Origin: Nissolia schottii
Lineage: Eukaryota > Streptophyta > Magnoliopsida > Fabales > Fabaceae
Direction: 5' to 3'
Length of the DNA stretch: 64,000 nucleotides
Assembly (NCBI GenBank): GCA_003254905.1
Contig: QANU01071019.1
Location: forward strand, 95,410-159,409
Numbering within the stretch: position 1 is the stretch's first letter; every line of letters starts with the position of its first letter. The position numbers were made by a program, and so were the translations under genes. Positions 23,776-35,120 of the stretch are shown one piece after another. The notes beneath the pieces are model-generated. The model ran no database searches, was not told the origin of the DNA, and saw only the letters and a list, made by a program, of their open reading frames with translations.

Positions 23776-23820
23776 AGTCAACGTAACCAAAACGTTTTCT
23801 ACCCAGCACCCTATATATAA
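23776..23820 (+). promoter_or_regulatory. W-box-like motif and TATA box of peptide gene 3
   Basis: AGTCAA at 23,776-23,781 and tatatataa at 23,812-23,820. The leader is 4 nt shorter than in copies 1 and 2. Confidence 0.65.
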
Positions 23821-23967
23821 TGTGTGTTGTAGCTACTTTCTTCATCGCATCCAATATTTCACAATCTCTCATTTTCTAAAAAATTCTCCTGCCTTCCGAA
23901 TTCCAGACAACAAAACATTAAAGTACATACAAGCATTAATTGTGTTTTCCACTATTTAATTTTAGAC

Positions 23968-24153
23968 ATGTCTTCATCTAACAGTCATATAAGAAGGGTC
24001 CTCTTCATTGTTATGGTGATCATGTTGATCATTTTGATTGCTTCTCCTCAATTTGGAGAAGCATGGAGGCCATTACAACATGATGGACTTCTTTTGCAGT
24101 TGCTTCCAAGAGGCTCTCCCAACACATCAAAGGGGGATGATACTCATCCCTGA
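23968..24153 (+). CDS. Small secreted peptide precursor, array copy 3
   Basis: A 61-aa precursor identical at the protein level to copy 1 (at least one silent change, gatggactt for gatgggctt). The signal peptide and conserved tail are as in copy 1. The polyadenylation hexamer AATAAA of copies 1 and 2 reads GATAAA here, next to a short duplicated stretch, so 3'-end formation may differ. Confidence 0.8.
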   Translation: MSSSNSHIRRVLFIVMVIMLIILIASPQFGEAWRPLQHDGLLLQLLPRGSPNTSKGDDTHP

Positions 24154-24672
24154 GAATAAGCACCTTGAAATATGGACAAGCACATGCATGGGACAAGCTA
24201 ATTCTTTTATAGGGTATATAGTTCTTGAAACAGTTAGATCAGTTGACCAGTAAATTAATGATTCAGATGTAACCATTCTTTTATTCTTTTAATTACTTGC
24301 TGGGACTAAAGCAGAAAAGTTGTATTTAACATTCTTTTATTGGAAGCAGAAAAGTTGTATTTAACATTCTTTTATTGGATAAACCCTTCTCACATTATTT
24401 TTTTGGAAAAACTATCTTTTGCCCCTATTTAGGCATTATAAATACGCATGGCCTCTTTGTACATTACACATGCACAATTCAAAATATAGAGATACACATT
24501 GTCTTTTCTCCATCCTTTTTGGTTTATTGCTACTTAACACAATTAACTCGTTACTAATACACCTAAAAGATTCTACAACAAACTCTCACAATCCCGATAA
24601 AGAGAAGCGGGACACCAAGATTTATCGTGGTAAAGAACATATATGTTTGAAAACACAAAAACAAGGGAAATG

Positions 24673-25604
24673 CACTACAAGAAAAATAGAGTTTTTTGAC
24701 GGACAATTCTGCTAGAAAATGACAAAATTCGCCGCAACATTTGTGTTTTCAACGGATTTTGTGGTGGAATGTAAAACCCTTGACAAAAATCAGCTTCCAG
24801 CAGGTGTCCACCGCAAATTTATTTCAGGCGGACCTTGTTAGCGGGGGTTTTCTGGTAGACTTGGGAAGGAAGGGGAGAAGATATAGATGATGAAAAGAGA
24901 GAAAAGGATTAGCAGGAGTACTCTCTCTGAAGAGCCAAGAAGGAACATATCGTTGCCCACTTGCTTACTTCGTACTTGCAACACCATTGGAGCTAGACGA
25001 CAGTCGACAACAGACGACGAACAACGATGGTAGGCAGCGACGATAGGGAGATATAGAGGATGGGGAGTAATAAGGGATTAGACTAGGCCTAAAACTATAT
25101 TTAGGCCTAGTCTAATCTCTTATTAAGGAGAGTGCTCTCTTTGAAGAGGCAAGAAGGAACATATGGTTGTTCACTTGCTTGCTTCGCACGTGCTACCACA
25201 CACATATATTCATTGCAATAGTGAACAAACACAACTAGAGATAGAGACGACAAATGGCGAACGGTGAAGATGGACAACGTTAGTGAACAAGAGGGTAAAG
25301 GGAAGGAGTTGCGTGAGTGTGACCTTGTGAGTGAACGAGATGTTTAACTTAAAATGTTTAGTTTATTTTATTTTATAAAACTTTATTTTACTTTAACAAT
25401 ATTTATTTTTACTACATCTTTCCAATTGGATTATTCTTTGATTTTATTTTTATTTTGGTGGCGGAATTTCCATTGACATTATCCACCGGAAAATCTATCG
25501 GAAATGTCAATGGAAATATATCCTTTGAAAATTCTGCCAAAAATTTGCAAATGACTTGGCGCCTTAGCAAAAATTTGTCAAAAATATCAATTTTTCTTGT
25601 AGTG
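24673..25604. mobile_element. Non-autonomous CACTA element, unit 3 copy with both ends
   Basis: Both termini are intact: CACTACAAGAAAAATAGAG on the left and atttttcttgtagtg on the right. The imperfect TIR extends about 27 bp (aat.ga..ttttttgac). Length 932 bp after an internal deletion. No 3-bp target duplication is evident (atg versus tta). No coding capacity. Confidence 0.85.
25068..25125. repeat. 58-bp foldback hairpin, unit 3
   Basis: The arms taataagggattagactagg and cctagtctaatctcttatta are as in unit 2, here with a fully paired aggcctaaa/tttaggcct extension. Confidence 0.85.
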
Positions 25605-26059
25605 TTAAATGAGAGAAGCAAGACACTTATGTTTATTGGTCTTTTTTTTTCCTTTTTGAATGAGCTAAAATAACGTATTCATAGTCATTTGATAGCCAAA
25701 ACAACATTATTTTAATTTACTCAAAATAAAATAGAAAAAACATTAAACTAGCCAAAACAATGTTTATGCACAACAATTGAGAGGTCAAAACATTTTTTTT
25801 TCCTTAAAAGCTCAAAAAGGCATTGTTTTGGCTACTAACAGCCACATTAACGTGATTTGTTGGTGAATTAATATGGAGACTTATGGATTACTAACTTAAC
25901 AAGCTATAATTTGAGGACCATATAAGTATTTTAGCCCTAGTTTTAATGGGTTGTACTTATGAAATTTACCATGTACATGCCGCGGGCTCAACACTAGTGT
26001 TATACAATAACTCAATAAGACATAGAATATTCTTATGCAACGCGAGATAGTTCTACATT

Positions 26060-26420
26060 CAAATAGGTATAACGAAATTGAGAGTATAAAGTTATTACTT
26101 TTCAACTATAACTGTTCCTCAGGGCTTACACTAGTTTCTTGTGTACTTGGTCTTGCAAGTTACTCATTGTTTGACCCAGTTATTATATATTTACAATCCC
26201 ATTTTGCTGGACCGGTTTCAAACACATTATTTGTCCGTTTGGCTGTTTGAGTCCGAGGATCGAGTCACTTGAATTTGATTGATTCTAATTAATATTTAAA
26301 TTCAAACTTTCTGACAATGGCCAGTCAAGATTAATCACTAGGACGCAATGGATGAGACTCCGTCACCATCAATGCTGAGAAATCAAAGCTCCTGTGTACG
26401 TTGTACGTATCATATATAAC
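26060..26420. repeat. Conserved noncoding block, copy B
   Basis: Shares with copy A the order ataacgaaatt, cctcagggcttacac, ttgacccagtta, ttcaaac, then gattgattctaattaatattt, ccagtcaag.ttaatcacta and a final gtgtacgttgtacgtatcatat. It lies directly after unit 3 and about 2.6 kb upstream of peptide gene 4. Confidence 0.75.
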
Positions 26421-27240
26421 TTTTGACAATTACCTATCATAAAGATTGTTGGTGCCAAATTTTTCAAAAAATGGACATCAATGAAAATGTTATTAAATAT
26501 GTTTCAATTTTATAAATTTTAAATATGTGTATTATGTTGATTTTCACACTTGCACGTGAAGATCATTCGTGCCAATTATTTTTTTTAAAAAAAAACTAAA
26601 AATCAAGAAGAATGTCGTTATGTATATATTATTTTTATACATCAATAATAATTTTGGCTGGACCATTACCTTTAGACAAAAATTCATTTTTTTTTGGTCA
26701 AAACGACATTGTAGTAGCCATTTGATGACCAAGTCAACACTGTTCAATACTGGAAGAATTAGGGGACTATCAAAAAAATAAAGTGAAAATAGAGGATTAA
26801 ATTTTAAAAAAAATGTATTAGTATCATATACACTTATTTGTTTTTCTTATTTTTTTTAAAAAAATCAACAAGTGTTTTAAGAGCACTTATTAATTTTTTT
26901 TAATTTTTAATGTATTTAATACATTAAAAATATTTCAATCTTTTTATTGTTAACAAAACTTTTTTTTAATCCCCAAATAGGCAGTTAAATTAAAACGAGA
27001 AGTATTTCTCATTGGCTATGTGATGTGACTTCGGCAGGGAATGACACCATTAAGGAAACATGGACAACATAATGTTATGCTCTGACTAAATCCACACGTT
27101 TCCATGCAACACGTGGCCTCCGGTATGTCCTTCATTCATTGCAAATGAAGCCTTAAACAAGCTAATTTTCCTTTCATTTTGTTTTAGTAATATTTGTCTA
27201 GCATGTTAAAATTACATTATTTGCGTTAATTGAAAAATCA
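26421..27240. other. AT-rich intergenic sequence, no gene seen
   Basis: T/A homopolymer-rich. A short segment near 27,020-27,130 has higher GC and an acacgtgg (G-box/ABRE-like) motif, but no gene model can be built around it. Confidence 0.5.
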
Positions 27241-27244
27241 CTGA

Positions 27245-28330
27245 AGCCTGTTTGTTACGTTGTATAAAACTCAATAATATACATTAATTAATATTACAAA
27301 ATTAATTTTGTCATATTATTAGTATAACATAGGATAATATAACTTTATATGATTTTATTCAATTTTATCCTATAATTATTGTACGAACTTATCATGTCTC
27401 ATGAGGTCTGATTAGATACAATAGTATTAAATTTTTTACTCAATATAAAATTATTCTTACATATCCACTATTTTCATTTTCATTATCGTGTAATCCTCAA
27501 TCATCATTATCACATTCTCTTTTTCTCTCTCTTTCTCTCTCTCATGACTATTTTTTTGTCTTTTATTTGAATTTAATACCTTTTATCACATATTAATTCA
27601 AAAACTACGAACAAACCTCATGTTCATTTCCTTTATCAGTTATCAATGACTAAAAGAAATAAGAACTTAATTTTGGAGAAAAATAACATTTTTTTTTTCT
27701 TGATTTGAGTTTCTACAAAAGTTGACAACTTTGTTTTGAATTATTTGTTTTTATGAGTTCCCATTTTTTGTGTGATTAATTTTTCTTTGTCATGCATGTA
27801 ACCTATATTTGATCATTCCTAAAGTGATAATTATGTCTCATTCGTCAATTTTTGTTATTAATTTCCATAATGCTTTTTTTTTTATGAATTGTGACAAAGT
27901 TAAGTAATTATTATATATTGGGGGGGGTGGTTCGGAAAAATAATAATTGTTAGCCTTCCTCACAAAAAAGAAAGAGGGAAATGTTTTTGCCAAATACGAT
28001 GAGCCTAAAATAAACCCTTTTTTATTTTGGTGAAAAAATTTGTGTTTTTTATAATAATTTATCTTGGAAGTACAAAATATCATTTTAAGTTTATATGATT
28101 TTTTTCCCTAAATGATCAAGAGATGTTATGCTTCAAAAATATATTTTTTCTATATTAATTATAAATTGATACTACAAAAATTGAATAAAATAAAATTATA
28201 CAATTATATGTGGTGCACCAAACACATCATAAATTTATACAATGTATTTCTTATACTATACTATCAAGTCTTGTACTATTATGTCTAATACTATTAAGTT
28301 TTATTCTGTATGGTGTACCAAATGGGACCT
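27245..28330. mobile_element. MITE-like element with gtttggtac-type ends
   Basis: The left end ctgtttgttacgttgtataaaact and the right end (reverse complement ccatttggtacaccatacag..ataaaact) form imperfect terminal inverted repeats. The interior is AT-rich and noncoding. The adjoining 28,330-28,545 again begins tttggtaccaaaga and ends gataccaaacac, so two related foldback-type insertions may be adjacent. No target duplication was confirmed. Confidence 0.45.
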
Positions 28331-28774
28331 AATTAGGATGCATTTGGTACCAAAGATAGGATAAGGGAACAAAAATAGAAAAAGTTTTTGGTCCCTCCAG
28401 GTTCTAATTCTGTGTCCCGCGAGTGAAAAACATTTGTCCTCTTTGTCCCAACTTTAGTGAGGTACAGAAAATACAAAAATAATTTTGTCTCTGTACCTCT
28501 ATCTCATTGTCTTGTCCTTGATACCAAACACAACTCAAGGATACACAAAAACACATCAATAGAAAAAATGTTATAACTAAGAGTAATGTGTGGACGACCA
28601 AATTAAATTACATTTTCATTGGTGATTATATTATAAAGACTGGTGTTAGGACACTAAATTACTTTGTTTTGTTTTGTTTTGTTTTGATCTGTTCAATCTC
28701 GTTTTAGCCGCAATAGTTTTCAACCTTCGATTTTAGCTATTAGTATATTCAACATTCAAACTTCATGCAAAGTC

Positions 28775-28813
28775 GTCAACCCAAGCGTTTTCTACCAAGC
28801 ACCGTATATATAT
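28775..28813 (+). promoter_or_regulatory. W-box-like motif and TATA box of peptide gene 4
   Basis: GTCAAC (reverse complement GTTGAC) at 28,775-28,780 is a slightly altered W-box. tatatatat follows at 28,805-28,813. An agtcgtcaac context suggests a small insertion in the original AGTCAAC. Confidence 0.55.
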
Positions 28814-28985
28814 GTGTGCGTTGTAGCTACTTTCTTCATCCATCACATCCAATATTTCACAATCTCTCATTTTCTACCAAATCTTTTTGCCTTCCAAATT
28901 CCAGACAACAAAACATAAAAAGCACATAAATAAAAACAGAGCATTGATTGTGTTGAAGTTTTCCACTATTTCAAGTCTGAGAGAC

Positions 28986-29171
28986 ATGGCTTTGTCTAAC
29001 AGTCATATAAGGAGGATCCTCTTCATTGTTATGGTGATCATGTTGATCATTTTGATTGCTTCTCCTCAATTTGGAGAAGCATGGAGGCCATTACAACATG
29101 ATGGGCTTCTTTTGCAGTTGCTTCCAAGAGGCTCTCCCAACCCATCAACGGGGGATGGTACTCATCCTTGA
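28986..29171 (+). CDS. Small secreted peptide precursor, array copy 4
   Basis: A 61-aa precursor starting MALSNSHIRRILF. The signal peptide and SPQFGEAWRPLQHDG are unchanged from copies 1-3. Substitutions fall at the N-terminus and in the extreme tail (NPSTGDGTHP for NTSKGDDTHP). It lies outside the triplication and its flanks have diverged clearly, so it is an older duplicate. AATAAA lies at 29,523. The frame is intact. Confidence 0.8.
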   Translation: MALSNSHIRRILFIVMVIMLIILIASPQFGEAWRPLQHDGLLLQLLPRGSPNPSTGDGTHP

Positions 29172-29399
29172 TAAGCTAGCTAGGTGGCAATCACATGCAT
29201 GAGACAGGCTAATTCTTTTTATAGGGTATAGTTCTTGAAATAGATGATATGTAAATGTTTGAAGTAATGTTTAGGAGTTCTAAGAAATCAACTTACTTAT
29301 ACCTATAAATGATACTAAGCATTTTTAGAGACAAAATAAAAAGAAAAATGTTAAGTATCATTTATAAGAATGAGTAAATTGATAAATTAGATCTTATTT

Positions 29400-30560
29400 C
29401 AAGTGACATATATAGAACCATTTCTTTTATTCTTTTATTTACTTGCTGGGAACAGTTCCCCTGCACATTTTCTATTGTAAGAACCGAAACCGAAAATTTG
29501 ATTATTTTACAATCTGTTAGTCAATAAACTCCTCACTTTTTAATGGGAAAAAACCTATCTTTTTTCCCTTATGCTTATTTTAAGAGGCATATAGTGATTG
29601 AGTTTGCTTCATACACATTAGATTGCTGGATCACTCTTTTGAAAAAAAAAAAATTCTTCTTTTTATTGTTGTCATCTAAACTTATAACTTTCACTTGAAT
29701 CTTTTATCATCAAAATTTGCCACGTTAACATGATACTTTTGTCTTTGAATTTGTTTGTTATCATTAAAAATGTTCTAAAATAGGCAAGTTACGCAAACAA
29801 AATTAAGCATGCACATAGGCGTTAATGAAAGGCAATATACACTTGCCCAACACAAAGGTAATAGTTGTTTCTTATCTTGAGACAGAAGGTGCACATATAT
29901 TGGAAACACAAATATATATAGAGAAAGGGGACATCGAGTAGGGATAAAAAATCTTCAAATTATCAAAATTTTAAAATAATTTTTATGTTAATTTTTTGTA
30001 CTTCTAAAAGGAAGGGATGCGAGACATGTCTCACATATAATTTTTAAATTAATTCATGTACATTAAAAAAGGAGACACATAGTATCTACTGTCTTTGTCC
30101 TTTTTGTTCCACAACTGTAACCAAATGTTACTCAAGAAAATTAGAAATGAAAAAAAATTGCTTTGAAATATAGGATAGAGATAAATGAATGATTTTACAT
30201 CTTAACATGCCCTATCAAGCAAACCACATACCCTCCCCCATCCCTATCTAAATAAATTTGGGTTTCTTTTTTTGGAGGGAATATAATGAGACTTGACCCA
30301 TGATTGTCGTGGTGGGGTTCGTATTGTTTTTACTCCTTATTTTAGGGTCAAACCCTTTATCAATGAAATTCCTTTTATATAAAAAAATTAAAAAGATACG
30401 TAGACCTATTTATTAGCCATGCTTTAAAGCTAAAGAAGACTGATCTTGAGTAAAGAACATGTTAAGATATAAAACCATGGAAATGGATCATTTTAAGAAA
30501 TTGATCCATTCCATAAAATATTTCATTAGTATGTTTACAATTGCTTGGACTTTTAGTAGA
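29400..30560. other. Intergenic sequence, no gene seen
   Basis: AT-rich. The stretch 30,262-30,390 (cgtattgtttttactccttatttta...aaattccttttatataaaa) resembles a LINE 3' tail but has no coding part or target duplication. Confidence 0.45.
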
Positions 30561-30564
30561 GATA

Positions 30565-31761
30565 CACTAGAAGGAAAATTATGTTTAGCAACGGTTTAAA
30601 ACCACAGCAAAACGGTTTATCAGTAGTTAAGGAAACAGCTACTCATTCTGGGGCTTAAAAACCCTTTTGCGGTAGTTTGGCGCAGTTTTAAAGCTCGGTG
30701 ACCCAGCCACCTAGTTAGGCCGGTTCCTGAGCAACCCAATGTGAATCGGCCTGGTGGCGGTTGAACCGGCTCAAGAAAATCTTGAATATTTTTTAAAAAT
30801 GTTGTCTAGTAGAATCGGACCCAATCCACCTGCTTGCATAATGCACTGTCTACCACTAAGTTAAGCACATTGTTGTGTACTTTGTTGCATTAAATATATA
30901 TATATATATATATATATTATCTATTTAATGAAATTAAATTATATTTTTTTATATTTATTCATTAAAATTTAGTTCAACAAGTGACCCAGTGGTTGAACTA
31001 GTTACCCGATTGGGTGACCAGGTCAACCACCGGGCCAATTTTAATAACTATGGTTTGGTGTCACCACTGATATGGCCATCGCTATCACCCAATTTGTGGT
31101 GGTTTGAAACCGCTGCTAATATCTTCAACTTTTTGCAACATCTATAAGCATTGTCTCGGACAAAATAATGTAGTTGGGAGACTATTGCTAAGAGCTTCAC
31201 TTTGGTGATGTTTGATAAATGTTGCCTTAGACCCACTAAGACAACAATTTAAAATACTTCATCCACCCACATTTTTTTATCATTTAACGAAACTAGCATG
31301 TAAATTCAATTTAAATCCTTTTAAAGGGAAATTGTAAACAGAAGATAGAAAATTGAGAACTCTAGATACTTTATATATACTCCTAAGCCTCATCTCACAC
31401 CTAAATTATAAGAAGACTAAATAAAAGCCTCAAATCAACTTTTCTACTAAGATACCTACGAGTAATAATAACATCGGAGAGAGAGAGTTATGGAGAGAGT
31501 CACGAAATCTTAGATCTGCGAGTGAAAAAGGGAGAGAGACTTGCGACTGCGTCATCAAAGAAGAGAATACTCGCATCGCAAGAGAAGAAAAGGCTCGATC
31601 GCACTGTCAAAGAAAACTAGTTTCGCCGGAGAAGACTCGCATCGTCAGAGAAGAAACGTGTCTTCGTTGAGAGAAAGATCAGAGAGCTTGAGAAGGGTAA
31701 TATTAAGAGTGAGATCGAAGAGGCTTGGACATTTCTGTCTATCATTTTTTTTTTTTTGTTT

Positions 31762-31793
<32 letters not shown>

Positions 31794-31985
31794 TTCTAAT
31801 TTTGCAGCGTTTAGACTTTAAAATCGCTGCCATCAACATGGTTTGCAATGCTTGTATAAGAAATTGTCGCAAATTAATTAGTAATCGCGACAGTCACATA
31901 GAAACTGCTGCTAATTGTTAAACGGAGGAAAGTTTGATAACCGTTAGCAAAAAAATCGCCGCTAAGTTACATTTTTCTTGTAGTA
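30565..31985. mobile_element. Non-autonomous CACTA element (1.42 kb)
   Basis: The left end is CACTAGAAGGAAAATTATGT and the right end reads, in reverse complement, TACTACAAGAAAAATGTAAC. Both continue into a ttagc/gcttag subterminal region with gcggttt/aaaccgc motifs. The 3-bp direct repeat ata flanks it at 30,562-30,564 and 31,986-31,988. The interior includes (TA)n near 30,893 and (GT)n near 31,763. No transposase; a 126-codon ORF at 31,541 is Arg/Ser-rich with no known domain. Confidence 0.8.
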
Positions 31986-31989
31986 ATAG

Positions 31990-32340
31990 TTCTTGACCAT
32001 TTTTTGATTTATTTTTCCTTGTGTAACTGGTCTCGTAATTAAGCAACTCATTATTTGACCCAGTTGTCTTGTAACATTACTGATTCGTTTTCATACCCAT
32101 ATTTTGTCGGTGTAGTACGGTGTTTTGAGGATTAAGTCACCTGTACATGACTGATTCTAATTAATATTCAAATTCAAACATTTCAAACAATGGGCAGTAA
32201 AGCTTAATCACCAAGACACAGTGGACGAAGCTCAGTTACGACGATCAACGCTGAGAAATCAAAGCTCCCTGTGTATGTTATGTGTGACTTGTGTATACGT
32301 ACGTATGTGGAACTGTGTGTTACGTCATCTATATATACCT
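31990..32340. repeat. Conserved noncoding block, copy C
   Basis: Same order of motifs as copies A and B. It ends with gtgtgttacgtcatctatatat, a TGACG-type motif followed by a TATA-like run. Copy D ends almost the same way. It lies about 0.8 kb upstream of peptide gene 5. Confidence 0.75.
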
Positions 32341-32909
32341 TAGAAGTTTTTATTTTTTATTTCTTTTTGACAAGAAACAAATTTCATTTAGAAAAAAAGT
32401 ATGACAAAACTTGCAAACGTGAATAAATACATCAAATTCAATGTTCATAAAAAATAATAATATTCTATAATTTAAATTATCATGGTCAATAACTTTATTC
32501 TTTACTTAAAGATTATCGATGAAGTGCAGCAAACCCTTTATATAAACTTGTAGAGTCTTTAGTCTAAGATGTGTATATAGTACCCATTCCATCTAAAACT
32601 CATTACTTTTAACCTGAATGATTTGTGATGTTACGAGAAATTAAGCGGTTATGCTAGTGAACGAAAAAAGCAGCAATTTGTGAACACTGTTGTGCACATT
32701 AACATCAAATGACTATGGCCAGAGAGGTACCTAAATATTTATTTGTTGTTTATCCACATAAAGAGAGGGGGGATGGGAAGGAGCACTTTCTAGCCTCGTG
32801 GGTGTTTGTCGTCTAAGTTACTTTACTTTGATCTGTTCAATCTCTTTGTAGCTATAATGTTCAACCTTCATTTTAGCTATAGTGCATTCAACCAAACCGC
32901 ATATATAAA

Positions 32910-32970
32910 AGTCAAGCCAAACCTACAGAGGAAACAAACGAGCACCACACAATTAAGCGCCTATATATAC
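32910..32970 (+). promoter_or_regulatory. W-box-like motif and TATA box of peptide gene 5
   Basis: AGTCAA at 32,910-32,915 and tatatatac at 32,962-32,970. The leader is otherwise shared with the other copies (gcagctgctttctccatca, cttccaaattccagacaa). Confidence 0.65.
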
Positions 32971-33105
32971 GTGTGTGTGTTGCAGCTGCTTTCTCCATCA
33001 ACACATCAATTTCACAAACTCATTTTCTACCAATTTCTGTCTTCCAAATTCCAGACAATAAAACATAAAAACATTACTTTGAGTTCCACAATTTTTAATA
33101 CAGAC

Positions 33106-33288
33106 ATGTCTTTCTCTAACAATTTTAGGAGGATCCTATTCATAGCTATGGTGATAATCGTGTTCACTATTTTAGTTGCTTCTCCTCAATTTGGAGAAGC
33201 ATGGAGGCCATTACAAGAAGATGGGCTTCTTTTGCAATTGCTTCCAAGAGGCCCTCCCAACACATCAAAGGGGGATCATAGTCATTAG
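33106..33288 (+). CDS. Small secreted peptide precursor, array copy 5
   Basis: A 60-aa precursor starting MSFSNNFRR. The hydrophobic core has changed (ILFIAMVIIVFTILVA), but SPQFGEAWRPL and GLLLQLLPRGPPNTSKGD are preserved. The end is HSH, with no final proline. Conservation of the predicted mature part while the signal core drifts suggests purifying selection on the secreted peptide. The frame continues upstream to 32,806, but the ATG at 33,106 is the one shared by all copies. AATAAA lies at 33,723. Confidence 0.8.
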   Translation: MSFSNNFRRILFIAMVIIVFTILVASPQFGEAWRPLQEDGLLLQLLPRGPPNTSKGDHSH

Positions 33289-34129
33289 CTAGCCACCTTC
33301 AAATATACATGCACAAGTGCATACATATCAAGCTAATTAATTAACTTAATTGGGGTTGTGTTCATCTTTAATTTTCAATTGATGTGTGACATGTAACCGG
33401 AGTAATAATTCTTCTATAGGGTATAGTTCTTAAAATAAAAATGTTTGGTGTGTATTTGTTTAATATATAACATTATATCGACTTACACTATATCTATCAC
33501 TTGATAGGGTGAGAAGGGGTATAAGTCTCATTAGAATCTCATAGTGAATGAGATGTTACTCGCACAATGTTCTGTATAAAATAAGTACAAATAAATTCAT
33601 GTTTCATATGTAACCATTATTTTTTTTCCCTTTTAATTACTTGCTGGGAATTAACAGATGCCATGCACATATTCAATTATAAGAACCCAAACATAGAAGC
33701 TGTATTTAACATCCTTTCATTGAATAAATTCCTCGCAATATTATTATTTAAAAAAAAAAAACTTTTGAGCTTTTGAGTGTTTATTTTTGTACTTATTTTG
33801 AAACTAATTAAAAGGTATTATGTCAGGAAAGAAAGGGAGTGCAAATTAAGAGAAATGAAATGAGACGAGAGAAGAGATTTTTTGAGCTTCTCTGAGAAAT
33901 ATGATTCTGAGTTATGAGTGATTCAATGAGTTTTGTCATTCACAATTATAACAAAACTGTCTCACGTTAATCCTGTGATAACAGAAGTTTGGTAATTCTG
34001 TTATTGAGTTGGTTGAGTAGTCTTGTATCTTATTACATATCCCGGCCCCCTCAAAGCTTGATTGAACCCTGAGCTTGGACAGTTGGACCTCTCAAAGACA
34101 CGTGCGGTTCAAAATGTAGCTAAACAAAG

Positions 34130-34600
34130 AGAGAGATGTTTGTAGGGTGTCTGGCTGCAAGCTAAATGCAGATTTTGTCTGGCGGTGGCTACGCCTAAAC
34201 CACGTGTTCTCTCGGAGGAGCTGGTTGCCGGTAGCTTAGCGGTGGTGAAGGGGAAAACAAGGAGATGTAGCACCACCACGTGTCTCGTTCACGGAAGAAG
34301 GATGGCAAGCTCTTTCCAAACCCTATGCATGCAGGCACACTTGTGGTTAAGCTGCTGGGCAAACCATTTTTTTTTCACAACTATATATGTACCATAAGCT
34401 GAAAGGGTTTGGAAGTAAGAAGAAAGTAGGATACGAGGTTCTTAATGTGTGGTTGCGAACTTGCTCATAAAGTTTGATCTTGAGGAAGACCTAGAGAAAG
34501 TGATCAAAGAAGGACTATATATGTTGGGTGCTCCTACTTAGCGGTGAAGCTGTGGACTTCCACGTGAAAAATCAATCTTTTGGCGTAACTAACAGTGTGT
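34130..34600 (+). pseudogene. LINE ORF1 remnant, DUF4283 part
   Basis: Plus-strand pieces in several frames read FTEEGWQALSKPYACRHTC, then KLLGKP, and IKFDLEEDLEKVIKEGLYM. This matches the DUF4283 domain at the start of plant L1-type ORF1 proteins (..VVKLLG....F.F..EEDLE.V...GPW). Stops and frameshifts break it, so it is non-functional. Confidence 0.65.
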
Positions 34601-35120
34601 AACACTTTTAACTTAACTAACGAGTTAGTTAGTGATTAGTTTGTAATCAATTAGTTAGTTAGCATTGATTATGCAGTTAGTTATATATGACAGCTAACTT
34701 GCACCTCAAGTAAGTGCGTTGTATATATAAGGAACATTGCCATCTGAATGGAAGTTAACTCATTCTTTCCCAAATTCGCTCTCTCTGATTTTCTGGTTCT
34801 GCAACCTTTCTACTTTCTTGATGGATTCGACTACTTGCTGCACAAGATTTATCATGGTATCATTCGCTTCTTCATCGCTTCCGCTCCCTGATCTTCTTCG
34901 ATCCTGCATCGCTTTCTTCATTGCAGTTCTATTTCTCTGCAATTCTTCAATTTGTAACTGAAGATTCTTCATTCTGTCTCCTGCATCATGTTCAGAGCTT
35001 CCTGAGTATTTGTGATTTCTTCAAAACTATGGTTTTGGGGGTCACTAGAAAGCGATGATGGGGATTTTTGGGCCATAAGTAAACCTGTGTGAAAGTGGAC
35101 ATGGCCATGACTTGTCCAGA
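34600..35120. mobile_element. Insertion in the LINE, LTR-like with antisense coiled-coil ORF
   Basis: It separates the DUF4283 and zinc-knuckle parts of the LINE. The left half (gttagttagtgattagtttg...ataaggaacattgcc) looks like a copia-type LTR. The right half has a minus-strand coding-like stretch with IEELQRNRTAMKKAMQDRR, rich in Q, E and K as in gag N-termini, with one frameshift near 34,970. Boundaries and identity are uncertain. Confidence 0.35.

Larger units (their letters stand above)
22726..26029. repeat. Tandem segmental duplication, unit 3
   Basis: The shortest unit (3,304 bp). It lacks the 468-bp segment and has an extra internal deletion within the CACTA element. It also has a local 34-35 bp direct duplication (gcagaaaagttgtatttaac..., 24,311-24,378) in the peptide gene's 3' region. 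Right of 26,029 the sequence switches to conserved noncoding block B. Confidence 0.9.
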
